The position numbers and the translations under genes are program-made. Positions 17,656-25,350 of a DNA stretch of 37,127 bases are shown here, piece by piece. Each line of letters begins with the position of its first letter. Positions within the stretch are counted from its first letter, which is position 1. Location: assembly GCA_029260825.1 (NCBI GenBank), contig JAJDCM010000022.1:1-37127 (forward strand). Reading direction: 5' to 3'. This DNA comes from Planctomycetota bacterium. GTDB taxonomy: Bacteria; Planctomycetota; JACOTG01; JAJDCM01. The notes under the pieces are model-generated. The model was not told the origin of the DNA. It made no database searches and saw only the letters and a list, made by a program, of their open reading frames with translations.

Positions 17656-18702
17656 ATGGGAACCAACGAAGGAGAGCTCGAAAAGAGCGACGTATCGGCC
17701 GTCCTGCTCACGACCGGGGAAGAGTTCACCGAGCGTGCGGTGGATAGCATCCGGCGCCAGAGTCTACCGTGTCATCAGATCATTCGGGTTGATGAATCGA
17801 TCCGCCCTTTCCACCGTGCCCTCAACCATGGGGCCGCAAGGGTCAAGACCAACTTCTTCGTCCAGGTTGACGCGGACATGATCCTCGATGAGTTTTGTTT
17901 TCGCGATCTTCGAAGCAACATGAAGACCGGGGTCGGCATTACCTCCGGAGCCCTTCGTGATCCCATGCTCGGCCGAATCAACTGCGTGAAGATGTTTCGA
18001 CGAGTTCTCTTCGACCTCGAGCAAACTCCCGACTCGATCTGCCCCGACACCGACTTCAGTCAGAACATTGCGAATCATGGCCTTCCCCATCTCCACGTCC
18101 TTCGCTTCAGGGGCGAGGCTCACACCTGGCACACATTTGGCGAGCATCGCCCCGATTACACACCTCAGTACACATTCAAGAAATTTCTCATCGCTGGAAT
18201 GAGGATGCGTTTTCGAAGAAACATACGAGGGCTCATTCACGTTTTTTCGCGACTTCACCGGGCGACAGGGATCATTCCGCTCCTCGGACAAATCGCCATG
18301 GCACGGGGAATGTTCATCGATGAAAAACGGGATCGTCTGCATCCGAGCCCGGCGCATCACGAGGCCGACCTCCTTTACCAGTTCCTTGAAGGAGCCGACC
18401 GGGATGACGAAAAGGCCACCAAGATCGAACCTCTTCTCGCTGGATCTCCCGGCGAAATCTTCGCCTCCTTCTTCCAGCTTGGCGGGGAACTTGGACGGAG
18501 CAATCGAGGAACCATCTTCCGTCACATCATGGACGCACTTGGCAACTCGGAACACAAATTCGGCTGGATGGCAAAGACCGGCCTCTGCCGGGGCCTTCTG
18601 CCGGATCGTGAGCCAAAAGGCGACATCGCCAAAGAAAACGAAAGCTTTCTTGAATGGACAGACCAGGCTATTGCGCAGGACAGGATGCTCGGCTCGAGCT
18701 GA
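17656..18702 (+). CDS. GT2-like glycosyltransferase (divergent)
   Basis: A 348-residue protein. The first 110 residues follow the GT-A pattern: DVSAVLLTTGEEFTERAVDSI (donor-binding strand), then RVKTNFFVQVDADMILDEF, where DAD is the metal-binding DXD. The rest is helical and basic (IAGMRMRFRRNIRGLIHVFS), suggesting membrane association. The GT2 family match is weaker than for the next gene; a GT-A enzyme is likely and the sugar is unknown. The ribosome site is weak. The 3' end overlaps the next glycosyltransferase by 49 bp, so the two form one unit. Confidence 0.7.
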   Translation: MGTNEGELEKSDVSAVLLTTGEEFTERAVDSIRRQSLPCHQIIRVDESIRPFHRALNHGAARVKTNFFVQVDADMILDEFCFRDLRSNMKTGVGITSGALRDPMLGRINCVKMFRRVLFDLEQTPDSICPDTDFSQNIANHGLPHLHVLRFRGEAHTWHTFGEHRPDYTPQYTFKKFLIAGMRMRFRRNIRGLIHVFSRLHRATGIIPLLGQIAMARGMFIDEKRDRLHPSPAHHEADLLYQFLEGADRDDEKATKIEPLLAGSPGEIFASFFQLGGELGRSNRGTIFRHIMDALGNSEHKFGWMAKTGLCRGLLPDREPKGDIAKENESFLEWTDQAIAQDRMLGSS

Positions 18703-19637
18703 CCGTCACCATGCCGGCCCACAACAGCGAGAAGTTCATCGCCATCGCGATCGAAAGTATCCTCCGTCAGAAGGATGTCGAGTTCGAGCTGGTGGTCCTT
18801 GACGATGCTTCCACCGACAGGACGGCGGAAATCGTCGAATCATTTCAGGATTCTCGAATCCGCCTGTTGAAGAACGCCAAGAAGAAAGGAATCGGCGGGT
18901 GCCACAACCGGATCCTCGCCGAAAGCAACGCTCCCTTTGTTGCTCACGTGGACTCGGACGACATCGTTCTCAGGGGAGCCTTCCGAAAGCTCATCGACAA
19001 GCTGAAGGAAAACCCGCGGCTTGGCCAGGTTCACTGTCACTATGTTGATGTCGATGAACGAGGTACGGCCTCCCTTCGGTCCGTCCTTTCCCGAACCAGA
19101 AGCTTTCTCGAGCGGAGGCCCCCGGGCAACGACTACAAAAAAGCTCTTTTCCATGGCTGCATCATCAATCACCTTCGCACCTATCGAAGGGAAGCTCTGC
19201 AAAGCGTCGGTCCCTTCAACGAGGAAATCCCCTACGATGTCGATTACGAGATGGCCTTGCGACTCGCCGACCCTTACGATCTGGATGTGGTGCCCGAGTT
19301 CCTCTATTGCTTTCGCATCCACAGGACAAATACTACCGAATCCCTCCAGTTCAAAAACCTTCGCTTTCTCTGGATCCGGATCGTCGTGTGGAGACACGTA
19401 TGGCGGACCTATCCACGCCACTTCCTCCGCCGTCGACGGGTGGCCATGGCAAAATACATCATCATCCGCCTGGGGCAGATTCTCAGGATCCCGGGCTTTC
19501 GACGGCAAGATGCAGATGCAACAAACGGCAAAGATGATCCGAAAATAGAATGCCTTCCCCCCGGACTTCCCTCCCAGCTTCAATACGACCCGGTAGAGAA
19601 TCTGGTGCGGGTGGTCCTGAAAGACACGGAGTCCTGA
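18654..19637 (+). CDS. Glycosyltransferase family 2
   Basis: A 327-residue GT2 enzyme with all hallmarks: LTVTMPAHNSEKFIAIAIES, then FELVVLDDASTDRTAEIVES, then APFVAHVDSDDIV with the DSDD metal motif. The acceptor region ends in PYDVDYEMALRLADPYDL, with the ED-like acidic pair. The inverting mechanism follows from the family. The C-terminal basic segment (RRRRVAMAKYIIIRL) may touch the membrane. The ATG at 18654 lies inside the upstream glycosyltransferase gene in another frame; no later start keeps the first strand, so the overlap is real. It faces the sugar-nucleotide operon at 19705-22671, which may make its donor. Confidence 0.88.
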   Translation: MDRPGYCAGQDARLELTVTMPAHNSEKFIAIAIESILRQKDVEFELVVLDDASTDRTAEIVESFQDSRIRLLKNAKKKGIGGCHNRILAESNAPFVAHVDSDDIVLRGAFRKLIDKLKENPRLGQVHCHYVDVDERGTASLRSVLSRTRSFLERRPPGNDYKKALFHGCIINHLRTYRREALQSVGPFNEEIPYDVDYEMALRLADPYDLDVVPEFLYCFRIHRTNTTESLQFKNLRFLWIRIVVWRHVWRTYPRHFLRRRRVAMAKYIIIRLGQILRIPGFRRQDADATNGKDDPKIECLPPGLPSQLQYDPVENLVRVVLKDTES

Positions 19638-19704
19638 TCGATCCAGCTCGCCCAGGAGAAGAACATCCACCTCCAGAAGGAGAACACGCTGCAAGATTCC
19701 CCGG

Positions 19705-20877
19705 TCAAGACGCTTCCCCGGCATGCCGTAGGGCCCGTTTGACCGCCATCACAACGAGATCGATGTCCTCCCCCGAAAGATCAGGATAGAGAGGTAGAGT
19801 AACCTCCCTTTTCCCGATCTCTTCCGTCAATGGAAGTAGACCTTCCCTGGTCATCCCCTCCTCCCGATAGGAATGCAACAAATGAACCGGAGGATAGTGG
19901 ATACTCGTCTGGATTCCATCGGAAGCGAGAAAATCCATGAACTTTGACCGGGAAAGGGTTTTATCGAGAAGAACGGGAAAGATGTGAGCCGCAGAGATCC
20001 CACGGTGATTCGCATGAGGAAGAGAGATTCCGTCGACTCCATCCAGACGCTCCCGGTACTCTTTCATCACGGCTCTTCGACGCCCATTGTTCTCGTCTAG
20101 CTTTCCCAGCTGGACGAGACCCAGAGCGGATCGCATCTCATCCAGGCGATAGTTGAATCCCAACCCGATGACATCGTAAGACCGGTTTTCTCCGGCGCTT
20201 TTTGTTGTCTGTTGATGACGATCCAGGGTCTGTCTCGTCATGCCATGGCATCGGAGGAGACGGATCTTCTCGGCGACATCATCCCGGCCGGTAACGACCA
20301 TCCCCCCTTCTCCAGTTGCGAGGTTCTTGTTGGAAAAGAAGCTAAAGCATCCAAGATCACCGAGGGTACCGATCTTCTGTCCATCCAGAGAAGATCCCGG
20401 GGCGTGGGAGGCGTCCTCGAGGAGGAAAATCCCGCGATCTTTCGAGAGCTTCCGGATGGACGGCATGTCGCAGGGATGTCCTCCGAAATGCATGACCAGA
20501 ATGGCTCGTGTCTTTCTGGTGATGCGATGGGCGATGGAACCCGGCGATAGGCCAAAGTCCGATTCGCTCTGGACATCGGCAAAGACGGGGATGCCTCCCC
20601 AGTAGCGGACCGCATTGCAGGTAGCGACAAATGTCAGGGAGGGAACGATGACTTCCTCCCCCGGCTTCAAGCCAAGAGCCAACAGGCCAAGATGAAGTGC
20701 TGCGGTTCCGCTCGAGACCGCGACCGCGTTTCGCACTCCAAGATACCTGGCAAACTCCTTCTCGAACTCGCGGGTGACTTCCCCCTGGGTCAGCCATTTT
20801 GATTGCAGAACCTTGGCGACGGCCTCGATTTCTTCCGGGCCGTAGTCGAGATCACAGAGAGGAACCCGCCAGCTCAA
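19705..20877 (-). CDS. DegT/DnrJ/EryC1/StrS sugar aminotransferase
   Basis: A 390-residue PLP enzyme of the DegT family (ArnB/WecE-like). The PLP lysine is Lys184 in CFSFFSNKNLATGEGG, Asp155 in LLEDASHAPGS binds the pyridine nitrogen, and AVAVSSGTAALHLGLLALGL holds the phosphate-binding region. It would transaminate a 4-keto-6-deoxy nucleotide sugar with glutamate as donor. Its ATG overlaps the stop of the nucleotidyltransferase gene (ATGA, 20874-20877). A 4,6-dehydratase lies upstream, so the three form a deoxy-amino-sugar pathway. The exact stereochemistry (perosamine, viosamine or bacillosamine type) is not readable. Confidence 0.92.
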   Translation of the reverse strand: MSWRVPLCDLDYGPEEIEAVAKVLQSKWLTQGEVTREFEKEFARYLGVRNAVAVSSGTAALHLGLLALGLKPGEEVIVPSLTFVATCNAVRYWGGIPVFADVQSESDFGLSPGSIAHRITRKTRAILVMHFGGHPCDMPSIRKLSKDRGIFLLEDASHAPGSSLDGQKIGTLGDLGCFSFFSNKNLATGEGGMVVTGRDDVAEKIRLLRCHGMTRQTLDRHQQTTKSAGENRSYDVIGLGFNYRLDEMRSALGLVQLGKLDENNGRRRAVMKEYRERLDGVDGISLPHANHRGISAAHIFPVLLDKTLSRSKFMDFLASDGIQTSIHYPPVHLLHSYREEGMTREGLLPLTEEIGKREVTLPLYPDLSGEDIDLVVMAVKRALRHAGEAS

Positions 20878-21602
20878 CCGCGCTCTCCGGTAAGGAACCA
20901 GGCGGACTCCTGCTTGAAATCTTCCTGGGCTTGCTGATAGTCCTCCGGTCTTCCCACGTCACGAAAGTATCCGTCAAACTTGTAGGCGCCCACCTTCTCT
21001 CCCATAGAAATCAAGCGGTCAATGAGGGTCGGGAAATCCATCGCGGTGTTTTCGGGAACAAGATCAAGGATCCTTGGCTCCGCCATGTAGATTCCCATAT
21101 TCGCCAGGTAGGGGCGCACCGGTTTTTCCTCAAAGCTCCCGATGAGGCCCTCCCCGTTCATTTCCACGACTCCCAGATCAACCGACCATTCCCGCTGGTG
21201 CACGGCAAGAGTCAGGGCTGAACCGAGATTCCGGTGAAAGGCGGCGAACCCGGCAAAGTTCAGAGTTGTCAGGACATCTCCGTTACAGACGAGAAAGCGA
21301 TCGCTCTGTTGACTCATCAAGCCGAGAGGGCCCGCGGTCCCGAGAGGAGATTGCTCGCGCTGATAGTTGACCGTAAGACCAAAGGAAGAACCGTCACCGA
21401 TATAGTCCTCGAGTAAATTGCCTCGATGGCCGACGGCAAGGGTAATTTCACTTACCCCATCTCGGCGCAATTGCTGCAGGAGAAGACTGATCATCGGGGT
21501 CTTCTCGAGCGGGATGAGAGGCTTGGGGACAGATCGAGTATAGGGCAAAAGACGGGTCCCCTTCCCGCCAGCGAGAATGACCGCGTGTCGAACACAAGAT
21601 CT
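20874..21602 (-). CDS. Sugar-phosphate nucleotidyltransferase, no canonical start visible
   Basis: The protein begins with RHAVILAGGKGTRLLPYTRS, the NTP-binding signature, at 21590. It continues with PKPLIPLEKTP, LVCNGDVLTTLNF (metal Asp) and FEEKPVRPYLANMGIYM. It couples sugar-1-phosphate to NTP. It resembles the catalytic part of LegX/PtmE-type guanylyltransferases but lacks their CBS domains. No ATG, GTG or TTG occurs in frame between 21590 and the end of the upstream epimerase gene. The nearest in-frame starts lie 150 bp or more inside that gene (GTG 21815). An ATA, ATT or a sequencing error are possible. The end I give marks the first conserved residues, not a proven start. Confidence 0.8.
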   Translation of the reverse strand, partial: RSCVRHAVILAGGKGTRLLPYTRSVPKPLIPLEKTPMISLLLQQLRRDGVSEITLAVGHRGNLLEDYIGDGSSFGLTVNYQREQSPLGTAGPLGLMSQQSDRFLVCNGDVLTTLNFAGFAAFHRNLGSALTLAVHQREWSVDLGVVEMNGEGLIGSFEEKPVRPYLANMGIYMAEPRILDLVPENTAMDFPTLIDRLISMGEKVGAYKFDGYFRDVGRPEDYQQAQEDFKQESAWFLTGERG

Positions 21603-21663
21603 GTCTCCGTCCTGTTTGGAGCCGGACCCTTTTTGATTTCTTATGGAGCCTGGTTTCGTTGTT

Positions 21664-22671
21664 TCACACCGAATACTGGTTGCGGGGAAAAAGGGACAGA
21701 TGCTCTTCGATCCAGCGGATCGTTTCCTTGAGACCGTCGTCCAGAGACACGCGAGGCTCCCAATTGAGAATCCGCCCGGCCTTGCTGTTGTTGGCTCGAA
21801 GCCGCAGGACCTCACTCTCCTTCGGTCGTTCTCGTTCGGGATCCTCCTGAAGATCGGGAGACTTCCCCATGTGGCCAAAGATCCGACGGGCGATGTCACC
21901 GACCGAGATCTCGTCATTGGAGCCGAGATGGATGACCTCACCGATCGCGTCCTCCAAGGACCCGGCCCGAATCAATCCGTCCACCGTATCCGTGACATAC
22001 GTGTAGTCTCTCGTGGGAGTCGTACTGCCGAGTTTAATCCGATCGGAAACGAGAGCCTGGGAGATAATCGTTGGAATCAGGGCCCGTGCGGATTGCCGGG
22101 GTCCGAAGGTGTTGAAAGGACGCACGGTGGTCGCGGGAATTCCGAAGGAGCGCCGAAAACTTTCCACCAGCGCCTCGGCTCCGATCTTGCTCGCCGAATA
22201 GGGAGACTGAGCTTGCAGCGGGTGCTCCTCGACGATCGACTCCATGACGCCGGTACCATAGACCTCGCTGGTCGATGTGTGAACAAGCCGTTCCACTTCC
22301 AGATCACGAGCCGCCAGAAGCACATTCAGCGTTCCGGTCACGTTCGTCTGCACGACCTCGGCCGGTCGGAGATAGGAATAGGGAATACCAATGAGAGCTC
22401 CCAGATGAAAGATGTGACTGCACCCTCGACTGGCATCGCGGACGGAAGAGGCATCTCGAAGATCTCCGGCGACAACCTCGATGTTGTCTCGCTTTGAAGC
22501 CGGAAGATGAACGAGGTTTCCCTCATCAAACCTGGAGGTATAGCGAATGAAGGCCCGAACCGATGCGCAGGTATCAACGAGCCTTTCGACAAGATGGCTA
22601 CCGATGAAGCCCCCAGCGCCCGTCACGAGAACTCGAGCCTGGTCGAGAGATGCCCCTGCTGCGCTGTTCAC
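21664..22671 (-). CDS. NAD-dependent 4,6-dehydratase, LegB-like
   Basis: A 335-residue extended SDR. The core runs from ARVLVTGAGGFIGSHLVERL (GxxGxxG, NAD site) through VHTSTSEVYGTG and SPYSASKIGAEAL, giving the Tyr/Lys pair, to RPFNTFGPRQSARALIP and TRDYTYVTDTV. It closely resembles LegB-type dehydratases that act on GDP- or UDP-N-acetylglucosamine in legionaminic acid and related pathways. A 4-keto-6-deoxy product would feed the DegT aminotransferase downstream. The frame is open to 22920. The GTG at 22671 has a strong AAGGA site and falls just before the conserved strand, so it is preferred. First gene of the three-gene operon. Confidence 0.88.
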   Translation of the reverse strand: MNSAAGASLDQARVLVTGAGGFIGSHLVERLVDTCASVRAFIRYTSRFDEGNLVHLPASKRDNIEVVAGDLRDASSVRDASRGCSHIFHLGALIGIPYSYLRPAEVVQTNVTGTLNVLLAARDLEVERLVHTSTSEVYGTGVMESIVEEHPLQAQSPYSASKIGAEALVESFRRSFGIPATTVRPFNTFGPRQSARALIPTIISQALVSDRIKLGSTTPTRDYTYVTDTVDGLIRAGSLEDAIGEVIHLGSNDEISVGDIARRIFGHMGKSPDLQEDPERERPKESEVLRLRANNSKAGRILNWEPRVSLDDGLKETIRWIEEHLSLFPRNQYSV

Positions 22672-22989
22672 TCCATCATCCTTTTTATCCCGGTGGCCGG
22701 TCCTCCCGCGGGGGAACCCCTGATCAATTCCTCGGGAGCCCACTATACGAAATCCCTCCGGGAGAGGCGAGGAGAACAATGCCGCATCTCCCGGAGCGAC
22801 ATTTTGAGCAGTTCTTGGGCCTGATGGGCGAATTCGGCAAATACGTCGAGACTTTGGCTGCTCCCACGGAACGGTAAACACAGGGGTCGGAGCTTCTGCC
22901 ACCGACGTCTTTTTTGTCAATGGATCGCCCGGAAATGATCAAGCGGTATCATCATGATGCCCCAGTGAGTTCGTCAGTGCGGTCCGGAG

Positions 22990-23072
22990 AGAGAAGAGAA
23001 AATTGGAAAGTGACAATTAGGAATTGGAAATTCAAAAATAGTACGGACTATCGGTGACTACCGGTTTTTTGA
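22990..23072. other. AT-rich low-complexity stretch with repeated AATTGGAAA
   Basis: AATTGGAAA occurs at 23001-23009 and 23022-23030, 21 bases apart, in a region much richer in A and T than the neighbouring genes. Stretches of this kind are common as degenerate interspersed repeats. It lies at the left side of the mobile element region. Confidence 0.4.
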
Positions 23073-23510
23073 GCGATAACCTTTACTCTTGACGCCGCTC
23101 CACAAGGCCCATCGACGGCAAATTACGTTCTTTATGTCTGGACAGGTTCTCCAGTCCAGCGCGGGAATATCGAAGCGGGAGATATCGTTGGATGCATGGT
23201 CAACCCAACGCCGTTTTCGCGGACTTTGAACCCTCAGCCTTTCCGTTGTGTGAGAAGCCCTGTGATTCCTAGCGCTATTTGCCGAGGTGTCGTTGAAAAA
23301 GCTGGTCCAGCGACAGTGCCCTGGACCCGAATCTTCAGGCGTGGATTTCAGCAGCCCGCGGTATACACGTTCCAAGGGCTCATCCAGGACCTTGGAGCGG
23401 GCAACGCGACGGGCTATTCTGGCAATGGTTCGCTGGGAAGCATGCGAACTACTAGACAATATGGAACACACCGTTCCCATCCGCAAGGTCGCGGGTTACG
23501 GTCCTGTTAG
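23073..23510 (+). pseudogene. Remnant of a secreted-protein gene (C-terminal domain)
   Basis: The frame 23073-23510 is open after a TGA at 23070-23072 and has no proper start. From 23073 to about 23445 it reads as protein: ANYVLYVWTGSPVQRG, VGCMVNPTPFSR and the end VYTFQGLIQDLGAGNATGYS. This mirrors the C-terminal domain of the repeat protein at 13411-15921 (RYVLYGVAGEPSG, VTFHGIIKDDE, LGFAVTN). The 5' part is missing and the last residues diverge near the left end of the IS110-family element. I read it as the tail of a gene cut by deletion and insertion. Confidence 0.55.
23489..23499 (+). repeat. Left subterminal inverted repeat of the IS
   Basis: TCGCGGGTTAC, the reverse complement of 24924-24934. 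It lies 58 bp before the transposase start codon. Confidence 0.6.
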
Positions 23511-23556
23511 CGTTAATTAACCGGATCGCAGAGCTGCATACGGAGGGAACGGTGAT

Positions 23557-24708
23557 ATGAACGAGTCTAGCAGAAACGAGATCGCGTGGGTGGGCCTGGA
23601 TGCCCACAAGGAGACGATCGCGGTGGCGATGTTCCTCGATAATAGCCGCCAACCGAAGGAGTGGGAGATCAACCATACGGCTGTCACGGTGAGGAACCTT
23701 GCTAGAAAACTCCGGAAGCTAGCTGGAGATAGAGAAGTTCGCTGCTGTTACGAGGCGGGCCCTCTCGGATTCACTCTTCAGCGAAAGCTTCAGGAAGGCC
23801 CTCAAGGCATCGTGTGTGAGGTGATCGCTCCTTCGTTGATTCCAAACTGTCCGGGAGATCGAGTCAAGACGGATCGTCGAGATGCATTGAAACTGGCGAT
23901 CCAACTTCGCGCTGGAGCTTTGACTGAGGTGCGTCCTCCGACAAGAGAAGAGGAAGCAGTTCGTGATTTGTGTCGATGTCGAGAGGATGCGGTTGAGGAT
24001 AGGAAGCGAGCTCGAAACCGTGTACAGAAATTCTTGCTGCGTCGCGAGCATACTTGGACCCAAGGTTCTCGTTGGACTCAGAAGTTTCATAGGTGGCTTC
24101 GGTCTTTGAAGTTTGAACAGGCGGCTGATCAGACGATTTTCGACGACTACTTGCGTGCTGTAGAGATTGCCGAAGACCGAGTCGAAAGACTGACCAAGGA
24201 GGTTTCCGAGATTTCCCAAAGTGAGCCATATGGCAAGCCCGTGGGCTGGCTGCGCTGTTTTCGGGGAATCGATACGGTGATAGCGATGACCGTCGTAACG
24301 GAGCTTCATGGATTTGAGCGTTTTCGATCGGCTCGTGAGCTGATGAGCTACCTCGGATTAACCCCGTCAGAGTCAAGTAGCGGACAATCAACCAGTCGTG
24401 GAGGAATTACCAAAACCGGAAACGGCCACGTGCGACGGATGCTTGTCGAGGCAGCTCATTGTCAACGAAATCGCCCCACGATAGGACGTGCCCTGAAGGG
24501 GCGTCGAAAAGACCAGCCCGAATGGGTTATCTCGGTCGCCGATCGTGCAATGACACGACTCCATGGCAAGTTCTCAAAACTCAAACGAAGAAAACATCCC
24601 AATAAAGCCGTCACTGCAGTAGCCAGGGAACTGGCTGGATTTCTTTGGGCCGTGCTGTCTAAGAAGCCCTCGTTGGAAGACGGTCCGACAGCTGCATCAG
24701 CAGTCTAG
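23557..24708 (+). CDS. IS110-family transposase (DEDD)
   Basis: A full-length 383-residue transposase. The N-terminal RuvC-like DEDD domain shows Asp15 in WVGLDAHKE, Glu66 in CCYEAGPLG, and Asp107 and Asp110 in VKTDRRDALKLA. A helical middle part is followed by the C-terminal Tnp_20 domain: LRCFRGIDTVIAMTVVTELH, FRSARELMSYLGL and the serine-bearing SSSGQSTSRGGITKTGN with GHVRRMLVEAA. IS110-family enzymes use an element-encoded bridge RNA to choose target and donor and have a catalytic serine in the second domain. No stop, frameshift or missing residue is seen, so it may be active. GGAGGG lies before the ATG. Confidence 0.95.
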   Translation: MNESSRNEIAWVGLDAHKETIAVAMFLDNSRQPKEWEINHTAVTVRNLARKLRKLAGDREVRCCYEAGPLGFTLQRKLQEGPQGIVCEVIAPSLIPNCPGDRVKTDRRDALKLAIQLRAGALTEVRPPTREEEAVRDLCRCREDAVEDRKRARNRVQKFLLRREHTWTQGSRWTQKFHRWLRSLKFEQAADQTIFDDYLRAVEIAEDRVERLTKEVSEISQSEPYGKPVGWLRCFRGIDTVIAMTVVTELHGFERFRSARELMSYLGLTPSESSSGQSTSRGGITKTGNGHVRRMLVEAAHCQRNRPTIGRALKGRRKDQPEWVISVADRAMTRLHGKFSKLKRRKHPNKAVTAVARELAGFLWAVLSKKPSLEDGPTAASAV

Positions 24709-24923
24709 ACGTCAAGATTGAATTCTAAGAAGAAGAAAAGAAGAGGCTTTGGAGGGAAAAAGAAAGCGTGAATGAGGAGTTCTGAGCGCCGGATGAGTCG
24801 AGGCACGAAACGGAGAAATCCGCGAGACTGCTATGCGATACGGAGAGTCATCTCCGGAACTCGCGAACCTAGAGAGCGGCTCCTCCCGACGAAGAACTGT
24901 CATGCGGCACTGCCCAGCCTTGG
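24709..24923 (+). ncRNA. Structured 3' non-coding region of the IS, candidate bridge RNA
   Basis: The 215 bases after the transposase hold no gene but have nested complementarity. CGGAGA/TCTCCG (24841-24846 with 24851-24856) closes a GTCA loop. It is enclosed by CGCGAG/CTCGCG (24821-24826 with 24860-24865), leaving a 14-base internal loop on one side and 3 bases on the other. A CGGA-GAAA-TCCG hairpin (24811-24822) is an alternative. Stem-loops with asymmetric internal guide loops are the form of bridge RNAs, and IS1111-type elements carry theirs downstream of the transposase. Identity is inferred; I could not match the loop to either flank. Confidence 0.4.
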
Positions 24924-24934
24924 GTAACCCGCGA
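24924..24934 (-). repeat. Right subterminal inverted repeat of the IS
   Basis: GTAACCCGCGA on the + strand, pairing exactly with 23489-23499. Confidence 0.6.
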
Positions 24935-25050
24935 ATATCAGAGTGACTCGTCGTCGAAGCGCCCTTGCTCGTCCGTCGCTTAAATCTCCTCAAACCGCTA
25001 CGATCAAAGAAGAAAGCAAGAAACAAAAAAAACATGGATGGGACGTAGAC

Positions 25051-25275
25051 AAGGTGTGTTCCATATCAGCAGTAGGCGGAGACTCCAGCGAACTCGGAGG
25101 GGTGGCCTACGGGTGGAGCCAGTTCAGCAGCGAGGCGATTTTCGATCCAGGCAACGCTCCCATTCTCGGCCTCCTTGTCAGTGACGTGGTGCGGAACGGA
25201 ACGACCTTCCGAAGCGGTCGGCCCCTCATTCCCCAGGGATCACGGGTCGCTGTCATCGACCCCACAGTTCGATAG
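25051..25275 (+). pseudogene. Remnant of a secreted-protein gene, paralogous to the next gene
   Basis: This frame reads VGGDSSELGGVAYGWSQF and then VRNGTTFRSGRPLIPQGSR before a stop at 25275. It lines up with the last 65 residues of the intact gene at 25351-26367 (VGYNPSELRGISTGWLRL, AGRALSIRGSRAVTL). There is no start, signal peptide or body, so only the 3' end of a second copy remains. The break lies somewhere between the right end of the IS and 25051. Confidence 0.6.
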
Positions 25276-25350
25276 CCTCGGCCGTCAAGACTCAGAAAAG
25301 ACAACAGAAGATTCCGCCAATGGACTGGCCGGGATATTTGGAGATATCAA

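Larger units (their letters stand above)
23489..24934 (+). mobile_element. IS110-family (IS1111-type) insertion sequence
   Basis: An IS110-family transposase gene lies between two copies of an 11-bp subterminal inverted repeat: TCGCGGGTTAC (23489-23499) and its complement GTAACCCGCGA (24924-24934). Subterminal repeats, together with a long 3' rather than 5' non-coding stretch (216 bases against about 57), fit the IS1111 subgroup. The real ends should lie a few bases outside the repeats and cannot be fixed here, because these elements make no reliable target duplication. The bounds given are the repeats themselves. The element is flanked by gene debris on both sides. Confidence 0.7.

Noticed and set aside
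17764-18555. 263-residue open frame on the - strand
   Set aside because: Antisense to the GT2-like gene, which has a DXD motif and a family pattern.
23058-23486. 142-residue open frame on the - strand left of the IS
   Set aside because: Opposite the + strand remnant, which matches another protein in the window; this frame matches nothing I know.
22672-25350. Defence island or CRISPR array in the non-coding debris
   Set aside because: No regular repeats with spacers and no nuclease, toxin or methylase gene; the content is an IS and gene remnants.
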